This document shows positions 39,498-46,522 of a DNA stretch of 46,522 nt, piece after piece. The stretch comes from Candidatus Mediterraneibacter quadrami (lineage in GTDB: Bacteria; Bacillota; Clostridia; Lachnospirales; Lachnospiraceae): assembly GCA_019120575.1 (NCBI GenBank), contig DWUU01000033.1:1-46522 (forward strand). The letters run 5' to 3'. The position numbers and the translations under genes are program-made. How positions within the stretch are numbered: the first letter of the stretch is position 1; every line of letters starts with the position of its first letter. The notes beneath the pieces are model-generated. The model was not told the DNA's origin. It saw nothing but the letters and a program-made list of their open reading frames with translations, and ran no database searches.

Positions 39498-42400
39498 CTA
39501 TCTTCTCTTTCTGCGCCAGATCCAGCTGCTGGTCACCGCCGCGCCCGATACGAGCATCAGCATGATCCACGGCGCGATATCCGTCGGATCGCCGGTCTGT
39601 GCAACGACTGTATCATCAGCCGCATCCTCCTCCGGCTTCTCCGGTTCTGTCGGCTTCTCCGGCTCTTCCGGTTCTGCCGGCTTTTCCGGCTCCTCCGGTT
39701 TTTCCGGTTCTTCCGGTTTTTCCGGTTCTTCCGGTTCTGTCGGCCCGGTCGCCGGGATCTCCACCGGATCCTCCGCATATCCGCAGACCGTACACTCTTC
39801 ATGCTTCAGACCGGCTTCCGTCTCCGTCGCCTCTTTGTCTGTTACCCAGATGAAGTCATGCGCCTCTCGGACGGTCACCTTCATTTCCGTGACATTGCCG
39901 GCTTTATCCAGTGCCGTGATGATATATTCACCTGCCTTAAGTGTGTAAACGCCGTCCTCTGCCGTCGCATCCTTTCCGTTTATCTGCACTTTATCGATGT
40001 TCCTGTCGTTCACGGTAAATTCTGCTCTGATACAGTATGCCGCACCGTCCGTAATGCCTTCGATCACCGGAGCAGTCAGGTCAAACTCTGCGCCGTCCGT
40101 GGACAGATAGAGCACATTGCCCGCCCGGTCTGTGATCCGTGCATAGTAGATGAACCGCCCGCCGTCTTCCGGCGTCACATTCACGCGATCCGCTTCCGTC
40201 CAGTCGGTCAGGACCTGCACTTCGTCCAGTGACAGCGCCTTGTCAGACACTGCGTATTCCACTTTGGAAATACCGGAAAGGGCGTCTGCGCTTTCAATCG
40301 AAACGGTCTGTGTGTCCTTAAAGAACAGGCCGAACGTGATCGTATTCAGGAACTCACGCCACCGGTTCTCACCGATCCGGATCTCCCCTTCGGGCAGTGT
40401 CCGGTCGATCTTATAGTCTTCCGTCTTCACCAGGGAGATCGCGCCAGTCGTCTCATTCTTCACGTAGAATGCGATCTCTCCGCTGTCCGTCTCATCCGAT
40501 GCGCTGAGAGTGTCTGTCCACGCCCCGTCCACGGTATCCGTAAGGGACAGGCTGAACCCTTCTTTGGCTGTGATCATGAAATCCTCTTTCAGCCAGTCAT
40601 TGCTGTTCACCGTGTAATCCGTGCCCGGCTCCGCCTCATACGTATTGTAGATCTCTGCGGTCACGCCTGAGGGCTGCGTCAGGGTATAGTTGCCTGCACT
40701 GTCTCCGCCAATGACGAACTTCGTAAAGCTGACCGCAATGTCCTCGCCGGCTTTCACGCTGTCAAAGGTAGGCGTGCCGCCTGTGAGTTCAATGTTGTCG
40801 CCGCTCACCACGCCAACGAGTTCCGGTCCTTCCGCATACGCAGCCGTATTCAGGCCGTCGTACTGTTTGTCCTGTATTTTCAGCGATACGGTCAGTTCTT
40901 TCTTCGCGATGGTGAAGTCCTGCGTAGCTGACGCTTCTGTATAGTTGCCTGCCGCATCTTCTTTTACTGTGACGCGCACCGTGTAATCCCCGGCATTCTC
41001 CGGAGCTTCGGTTGTATAAGCTGCATCGTCTGCGCCTTTTGCCTTGTACTCGATGACCACGTCGCCGTCTGTATTGTTCGCGGTATATACCGGCGCGGCC
41101 GGCTGTCCGTCGTAAGTCTTTCCGGTGTCGCCGTCGATCGTCACGGTTCCCGCCACACGCTCTACAGTCAGGGCGACGGTTGTGGCTGCCGGAGCGTCAT
41201 TGTCCGCACCGTCCACGTAGGTCTCGCCCATCGGATTATAGTCCACACGGATCGTGTAATTTCCCGCTGCAAGGGACTGCAGATAAGATGCTTTCAGTGT
41301 GATCGTTCCGTCATCCGTAACCGTGTAGTCCGTGTCCGGGATCGTCTTACTGATCATCTGTCCCTGGGCGTCTTCTGACTCAAGCGTCAGGCTCTTCACC
41401 GTATTGCCGTTCAGCGATACGGCAAAGGATACATCGTCCTTTGAAAGCTTCGTGAAGGAAATATCCTGCGTCTGCTGCGCGGCGTCTGTGTAGACCACGA
41501 TGCCCGCGGAATTGATCACCGTCGTGTTGCCCGCATGGTCTGTCACACGAACGTATACGGACCCTTTCTGGTTCGGTTCGATGCTAAAGCCGTATGTGCC
41601 GTCGCCGCTGGCTGCCAGTTCCTTCCAGTCGCCGCCCACCTGGTCAGGGGCTGTGAATGCATCTGTGGAAAGCATATATTCCACCTTCTCCACACCGCTG
41701 GCATGAGCGGTATCACTTGCCGTAATCTTCACATCAACAGTCTCTTTGAAAAACTTCCCGAATGTTATAGCGTTCAGGAATCCCATCCATTTATTGTCTT
41801 TGACATGAATCGCTGCCGCCGGTGCGGTCCGGTCGATCTTCACGTCAAACGGTTCTCTGGCCGTCCCTTCTGTTCCGGCTTTCGTCACAACCCGGAAGAG
41901 ATATGTCGTCTGGCCTTCATCCGAAACGGTCAGGCAATATGCCCCCTCGGCATCCGGTGTAATCCCAGTCCAGTTCTTCCCGTCATCTGTAGAATACTCA
42001 TATCCGGCGATTCCGCTTTCCGCACTTGACCCTGAAACGGTAAAGGTCACATGATCCTGTTTTGTCCAGGTACCGGAAGTATAGGGATTATCATCCGCTG
42101 TGACAGCGGTAACAACCGGCGCAGCCGGAACGCTTTCTTTCACCGAGATCACCTTTGCATCCTCTGTATTTACAGAAACATAATTGTTGTCGCCCCCATA
42201 CGCCGCATACAGACTGATTTCCCCGGCCAGCAGATCTTCCACATCCACTGTAAACTCCAACGTAATGAATCCGTTTTTAAGTGTTCCTTCTGCCAAAACT
42301 GCCGCTCCTTCTGTACCCGGATTACCATTATAAAGTGTCACCGTACCAGTCGGCGTTCCGACTAAAGGCACATCTTCTTTTTCCGAAGCGACTTTCATTG

Positions 42401-45400
42401 TCACCGAAACCTGATCTTCAAACCCGGCAACCGGAGTGTCGGTCGTCTCACCATTTACAGCAATTGACTCAATCGTTATCTCCGGCGTATAACCGTCTTC
42501 GCAGTACAACCTCAGATATCCGCCCTGTCCGGAAATAGTGAAATCCACTCCTCCGCTCGGACTCTTCTCTACAGGGATCTGCTCTGGGTTACCGCCTGTT
42601 TTGGGGATCATATAAAGAGCTACGACTTTATTTTCCAGTTCTGTAATTTTAGTCGGCGTAAAATGAATCTCAATCTCGCCTCTTGCAGCTGCCACATCCG
42701 CCCCGACTGCATTCAGCGGAACAAGAACAAAGCTTTCCTTCCCTTTCGGATCATATCCGTCTGCTTCTGCCTTCTCATCAAGCAGCTCGTCCAGTTCTTC
42801 ATCTGTTTTCCCGTTATCGATATAATCCGCGTCCGGATAGAACGGCCGCACCCACAGGATGTCATCCTCCGCTTCTTCCGCCAGTACATTCACCGTCTGC
42901 ACAGTAAGCGTCAGTTTTTTATTGCCCGCCGTTACAACCAGAGTTGCCTCTTTATCCGCATCTGCCGATCCGCCTGTCACCGTCAGGATTGTGCCTGTAT
43001 AGATAACGCTGTTTATCATATCATCTGCATCTGCAGTCTCCGCAACCGTGATGATTTCTGCATCCTCAAGCCAGCGGCTCAGATCATAGCTTCGCGTCAC
43101 ATCCGTACTTCCAGCCGGCAGCAGGACTGTTCCAATCATATTTGTCGCAAACGGAAGCGTGATCTGCAGATCATACTGATCCGAATGAAAATGTTGATCC
43201 GACTGCGCGTTGCTTGCTTCGACCCGCATCTTCAGGGTATATGTTGCACCGGGAATCAACCCGCTATAGGTGATCGTATTTCCCTCGCCTAGTTTCTGGG
43301 GACCCGCCTGATAACCATTTCCATCCTGAAGCTGATAGCTGACGCCCTTCTGGCCCTGGAAGGAGATGCTGCCTGCCGCAGCTGTCACATCCGATTCCTG
43401 AAGCGGCGTCATCGAAGGCCGATTTGGAATCTTGATTTCAGTCACAGCATTCCCATTCTGATATTTCGCATAGAGGCTCTTCTCCTCTTCATCGCTGTTC
43501 GCAATATACTTTGAGATATCAATACTCAGGCTGCCGGAATTCTGATTAAGAGCCTCTCCCGTACACTCTTTATTTTCATAAATATAGATCCCGCTCTGAA
43601 ACTTCAGCTTCTCGTTCACATAGTCGAACGTAAATTCATCTACCTGCGGAGCGTCCGATAACGTCGTGAAACTTGCCGCAGGACTGATGCTATTTCCGTC
43701 TTTCTGGATAAAAGTGTAGGTCTGGCCTCTCATCAGACCGGTAAATTCCGGACTGGACTGCCAGTCTTCTGTTCCCACTGGTCCGTTGACGATTTTGTAT
43801 TCATAGCCGACGATTTCTTTCAATGTAATGCTGTCTTCCGTCCTGCCAGCCAGTTCAGGAGCATGCACATTGCCCTCATTGTCTGTAACAGTCACCGCAT
43901 TGCTTGTAACAGCGCCCGTGTAACCGCCGATGCCGGACACAACACAGTACACCACTTTATTCTCGTCTTCTTGCGTCAAACTGTAGCTTGCACCGGTTGC
44001 TCCGGAAATCTCTTCTCCATCCCTGTACCACTGATATGCCACTTTATCATTACTGTCATTTTGTACGGAAGCCGGCGCAAGACCAGTCAGACCGGCTTTC
44101 AGGGCTGTTCCGACACCTGCAGAACCGGTAACCGCTTCCCCATTATTATCCACAAGCCGGACCGTTCCATAAATCTCCAGCAGTGGGCTGGTAAAGAAAT
44201 ACTGCCATCCGGTTGATCCAATATTAAATTTATCCGAACTGCTTGTTACATCTGTAAGAACTGAATTGCCGAACTTCATGTCTGCACCGGTCTGCGCAGA
44301 CAAATTTGTCGCCGCGACCGACGCATAACCGTACCCCAGTTCACCTATGGACTCGTCTCCAACCGTAACAGCTCCGGGACTTTCTGCTTTGTACAGCGTC
44401 TGACTGCTGCCAGTCTGTGTTACCATGGTGTTCTGTACAAGGTTCGTATTCTCACAGGTGACCGTCTTCCCGTAGATCGCAAGCACACCGGATTTGGCGC
44501 TGATCTCAGGTTTCCCCTCTACCGTAATATTCACATTATCGGTAAGCTGCATTTCTTCAGCAAACGCAGCCTGCAAATCTTCGCCTGTGATCCGCGGCGC
44601 CATGCTTCTGGCGGCGCGCAGGGAATGAAGCCCGGCATCCTCATCACTAACCGACGTTCCCCCTCCCCAGTTTCCGATGCCGCTTCCGATCACCAGCTCG
44701 ATCTTTCCGTCATCCTTAATCGTTGTCGTACCCCAGCGTCCGCCTCCGATGGCAGCCGACTGAATGCTGGTTGCTGTCACATCACTGTCGCCGGAAATTG
44801 TGACAGAAAGGTCCTCAAGGTTCTCTGGTTTCTCTTTTTCCTTTTCAAGATACGGCATACCGATGGCGGCGCCCTTGTCACTGGCTGCTTCTATATAACT
44901 GTCACAAATCGTTATCTTTGATCCGGAAATATTCTCATCAACCGCCTCCTCATTTGGCCCAATCGCAGGAGCATCCTCCGCTTTTGCGTAAACTTTGGAC
45001 TTGGTAATATCCAGCGTCTCAAAGCATCCTCCGATGCCGCCATAATCTCTCATTGTCTCAATGCCGGAGATTACCGAGTCGTCTATTGTGATTGTTTCAG
45101 CATTCCCCAGCGCAGGAGTACAAGAATAATGGGAATCGAACTTAGGGTGAAATTCTATGGTTGAATCATCTATATCTATCAAAGAACCGTCAAAAGAGTT
45201 CTCATCAAACTCATCCGCCGGGCTTATCCTGCCCACATTATACAGGGCAGATCCGCTGATCCGGGTCGATCCGGCCTGAATACGACGATTCATATTAGAA
45301 GTTTCTTTAAAAGTGATTGTCGAATCTTCTATTGAAAGATCAGACGCTGACAAGTTCTCTTCCACTTCATATGTTCCGCCTGTTATATTGATGTGACATC

Positions 45401-46358
45401 CTGAAGCATTCACATATCTGAATTTTAACCCGGATGAATCATCCTTCGCGCTTACATTAAGCACATGCTCGTCCGCCTTATTACTCAGATCGATCTGATA
45501 GATTTCACAACTTCCCTGATACTGGAGCGTTGACGTACCACTGCCATGAAGCTGTACATTTCCACCCTTCGTTCCTGTCAAACCTGTTGAAAAATTGTCC
45601 AGGGTAAGATCGACCGAAGGATACTCCGGATACTTCTGAATGATAAAATCAATCGGAAAACTTTTTCCCGGCGCACCTTTTATCGTAATATCCGTGCCTG
45701 GTTCCCTGGGATAAATCTGAACATCCACAGACGCTTTCGGATTCTCAACCGCCTCTGAAAAATCAAGGATCAGGCTCTCCCCTGCATCAACTGATATACT
45801 ATAAATCTTAAAGTCGTCCGGAAAAGTATGAAACTTCCTGGTAATCACATTTCCCTCGACGGTTTCCGTATACTCCTCGTCAGCCAGCGGTTCAACCGCA
45901 TCTGCAAACCGTACAGTTACAGCCGGGTTTTCAGCAGTCTCATACCCTTCCTGAATCTCTGCTGTAAAGGTATATTCTCCCTCCTGCGGCCATGCCCCCT
46001 GCCCGTCCGCAACATACTCCGGACAGTTCCAGGCAGAAACTTCAACCGGGACTTCTTCCGCTCCTTCTGTTTTGGCAGTCAGGCTTCCAGGAAGCATGGA
46101 TGCCAACTCATCCAGTGGGATGTTTCCCTGCGGAACATCTGCAGCATATTTCCCGTCTTCCTCATAAACGGACAGGCCGTCCGGATTGTCCGCGAACTGC
46201 CAGTCAACAATCTTTATTGCCTGCGTCTCCACAGTATTTTCCTGATATCCGGTCTGTTCACCCGTTTCCTCCCCCTCGGCAAACGCCGTCTGCGGCGCCA
46301 CTGTAACCAGCATCGCCGAACACAGGATCATGCTCAGGATCTTTCTTGTCTTTTTCAT
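39498..46358 (-). CDS. Giant sortase-anchored surface protein (2286 aa)
   Basis: Secreted multidomain wall protein. Order: signal peptide ending near PQTAFA (residue 27); a beta-helix-like region to about residue 700 with recurring IGG/AIG turns (ITIDDSVISGIET, AAIGGGRWGTTTI); Ig/fibronectin-like modules; two copies of a 'W..FLN.ITFG.FFK' module near residues 1520 and 2003; an MBG/filamin-like domain (KTYDGQPAAPVYTA, about 1750); a YDG domain (IQDKQYDGLNTAAYA, about 1820); a Cys-containing module (EECTVCGYAEDPVEIPATG); a Pro/Glu/Lys wall-spanning repeat; and a C-terminal QTGD motif, membrane segment and RRKRR tail. QTGD replaces classic LPxTG. It probably serves adhesion or glycan binding at the cell surface. 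It stands alone between the remnants and a right-hand terminator. Confidence 0.9.
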   Translation of the reverse strand: MKKTRKILSMILCSAMLVTVAPQTAFAEGEETGEQTGYQENTVETQAIKIVDWQFADNPDGLSVYEEDGKYAADVPQGNIPLDELASMLPGSLTAKTEGAEEVPVEVSAWNCPEYVADGQGAWPQEGEYTFTAEIQEGYETAENPAVTVRFADAVEPLADEEYTETVEGNVITRKFHTFPDDFKIYSISVDAGESLILDFSEAVENPKASVDVQIYPREPGTDITIKGAPGKSFPIDFIIQKYPEYPSVDLTLDNFSTGLTGTKGGNVQLHGSGTSTLQYQGSCEIYQIDLSNKADEHVLNVSAKDDSSGLKFRYVNASGCHINITGGTYEVEENLSASDLSIEDSTITFKETSNMNRRIQAGSTRISGSALYNVGRISPADEFDENSFDGSLIDIDDSTIEFHPKFDSHYSCTPALGNAETITIDDSVISGIETMRDYGGIGGCFETLDITKSKVYAKAEDAPAIGPNEEAVDENISGSKITICDSYIEAASDKGAAIGMPYLEKEKEKPENLEDLSVTISGDSDVTATSIQSAAIGGGRWGTTTIKDDGKIELVIGSGIGNWGGGTSVSDEDAGLHSLRAARSMAPRITGEDLQAAFAEEMQLTDNVNITVEGKPEISAKSGVLAIYGKTVTCENTNLVQNTMVTQTGSSQTLYKAESPGAVTVGDESIGELGYGYASVAATNLSAQTGADMKFGNSVLTDVTSSSDKFNIGSTGWQYFFTSPLLEIYGTVRLVDNNGEAVTGSAGVGTALKAGLTGLAPASVQNDSNDKVAYQWYRDGEEISGATGASYSLTQEDENKVVYCVVSGIGGYTGAVTSNAVTVTDNEGNVHAPELAGRTEDSITLKEIVGYEYKIVNGPVGTEDWQSSPEFTGLMRGQTYTFIQKDGNSISPAASFTTLSDAPQVDEFTFDYVNEKLKFQSGIYIYENKECTGEALNQNSGSLSIDISKYIANSDEEEKSLYAKYQNGNAVTEIKIPNRPSMTPLQESDVTAAAGSISFQGQKGVSYQLQDGNGYQAGPQKLGEGNTITYSGLIPGATYTLKMRVEASNAQSDQHFHSDQYDLQITLPFATNMIGTVLLPAGSTDVTRSYDLSRWLEDAEIITVAETADADDMINSVIYTGTILTVTGGSADADKEATLVVTAGNKKLTLTVQTVNVLAEEAEDDILWVRPFYPDADYIDNGKTDEELDELLDEKAEADGYDPKGKESFVLVPLNAVGADVAAARGEIEIHFTPTKITELENKVVALYMIPKTGGNPEQIPVEKSPSGGVDFTISGQGGYLRLYCEDGYTPEITIESIAVNGETTDTPVAGFEDQVSVTMKVASEKEDVPLVGTPTGTVTLYNGNPGTEGAAVLAEGTLKNGFITLEFTVDVEDLLAGEISLYAAYGGDNNYVSVNTEDAKVISVKESVPAAPVVTAVTADDNPYTSGTWTKQDHVTFTVSGSSAESGIAGYEYSTDDGKNWTGITPDAEGAYCLTVSDEGQTTYLFRVVTKAGTEGTAREPFDVKIDRTAPAAAIHVKDNKWMGFLNAITFGKFFKETVDVKITASDTAHASGVEKVEYMLSTDAFTAPDQVGGDWKELAASGDGTYGFSIEPNQKGSVYVRVTDHAGNTTVINSAGIVVYTDAAQQTQDISFTKLSKDDVSFAVSLNGNTVKSLTLESEDAQGQMISKTIPDTDYTVTDDGTITLKASYLQSLAAGNYTIRVDYNPMGETYVDGADNDAPAATTVALTVERVAGTVTIDGDTGKTYDGQPAAPVYTANNTDGDVVIEYKAKGADDAAYTTEAPENAGDYTVRVTVKEDAAGNYTEASATQDFTIAKKELTVSLKIQDKQYDGLNTAAYAEGPELVGVVSGDNIELTGGTPTFDSVKAGEDIAVSFTKFVIGGDSAGNYTLTQPSGVTAEIYNTYEAEPGTDYTVNSNDWLKEDFMITAKEGFSLSLTDTVDGAWTDTLSASDETDSGEIAFYVKNETTGAISLVKTEDYKIDRTLPEGEIRIGENRWREFLNTITFGLFFKDTQTVSIESADALSGISKVEYAVSDKALSLDEVQVLTDWTEADRVNVTPEDGGRFIYYARITDRAGNVLYLSTDGAEFDLTAPVIEGITDGAAYCIRAEFTVNDRNIDKVQINGKDATAEDGVYTLKAGEYIITALDKAGNVTEMKVTVREAHDFIWVTDKEATETEAGLKHEECTVCGYAEDPVEIPATGPTEPEEPEKPEEPEKPEEPEKPAEPEEPEKPTEPEKPEEDAADDTVVAQTGDPTDIAPWIMLMLVSGAAVTSSWIWRRKRR
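39631..39750. repeat. Pro/Glu-coding short repeats in the wall-spanning region
   Basis: Tandem TCCGGTTCTTCCGGTTTT-like units encode EPEKPEEPEKP on the minus strand. Such repeats change length easily and can alter how far the protein projects from the wall. Confidence 0.8.
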
Positions 46359-46395
46359 ACGCTTTCCTCTCTTTCCCGTAACTTATTAAAGAACG

Positions 46396-46440
46396 CAAAA
46401 AGACGCATCCCGCCCGTTGTTAAACCGGCAGGATACGCCT
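46396..46440 (-). terminator. Terminator of a minus-strand gene beyond the right edge
   Basis: Minus-strand arms AGGCGTATCCTGCC and GGCGGGATGCGTCT with an A/T-rich loop, followed by five T. It lies between the window edge and the start of the giant surface protein, so that gene should have its own promoter. Confidence 0.65.
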
Positions 46441-46494
46441 TTCATCTCTCTGATATTCTTTTCTGCTGACAGTAAAAAGGACAGACTTATGCTA

Positions 46495-46522
46495 TGCGTG
46501 CGTGCGTGCGTGCGTGCGTGCG
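46495..46522. repeat. Tetranucleotide repeat (TGCG)7 at the window edge
   Basis: Seven exact TGCG units run to the last base, so the true length is unknown. Simple repeats like this are rare in such genomes and can be phase-variable, but an assembly edge effect is possible. Confidence 0.9.

Overview
The window reads as chromosomal DNA of a Gram-positive anaerobe of the Lachnospiraceae (Clostridia). The grounds are the gene order M16 peptidase, era, yqzL/recO, glyS, ppdK, Lachnospiraceae-type families (DUF134-NifX, DUF3100, DUF5685, paired bPH2 proteins), strong AGGAGG ribosome binding sites, TTGACA-17-TATAAT promoters and a GC content that looks somewhat above 50%. I cannot name the genus.

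Layout. (1) 1-17958 is a conserved housekeeping cluster on the minus strand (M16 peptidase, era, yqzL, recO, glyS, ppdK) that appears to have been opened twice by accessory DNA. Between glyS and ppdK lie a membrane/deaminase/TauE operon with a divergent Crp/Fnr regulator, an M18 aminopeptidase and a REP-associated (Y1, HUH) transposase flanked by inverted repeats and perfect palindromes. Between era and recO lie a DUF134-NifX fusion, a SirTM sirtuin plus zinc macrodomain pair, and a divergent HxlR regulator / NAD(P)-binding oxidoreductase pair; both members of that last pair carry internal deletions. (2) 18018-24118 holds two bPH2 membrane proteins, a shortened enolase-like protein lacking the catalytic barrel, a YitT membrane protein and topoisomerase III. 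(3) 24140-29691 holds a SleB-type cell-wall hydrolase with a consensus promoter, a riboflavin transporter under an FMN riboswitch with its terminator, a single-pass surface protein, and a three-gene operon (DUF5685, DnaJ-domain protein, membrane protein). (4) 29692-31500 holds a repeat-rich noncoding stretch and an orphan branched-chain-amino-acid-type binding lipoprotein. (5) 31504-38120 is a six-gene polyol/ketose operon (class II aldolase, LacI regulator, FGGY kinase, GatD-like dehydrogenase, PfkB kinase, aldo/keto reductase) with a perfect 22-bp palindromic operator at its promoter. (6) 38121-39490 is a graveyard: 3' ends of two ATP-binding-protein genes, a 21-bp tandem repeat, a group II intron-like piece, and a small HPr-like gene. 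(7) 39498-46358 is one giant sortase-anchored surface protein of 2286 residues. The window ends in a (TGCG)7 repeat.

How the genes work together. The sugar operon has a dehydrogenase, two kinases and an aldolase, enough to take a polyol (or polyol phosphate) through a ketose phosphate and bisphosphate to trioses, but no transporter is in the window. The SirTM-macro pair is the writer/eraser core of a protein mono-ADP-ribosylation system; here it stands beside a redox-type HxlR regulator rather than the GcvH-L/LplA partners known from staphylococci and streptococci. The transposase and its palindromes form a REP-like system: three copies of one palindrome sit close to gene starts or ends.

All assignments come from reading translated sequence and motifs by eye; no database search was run.
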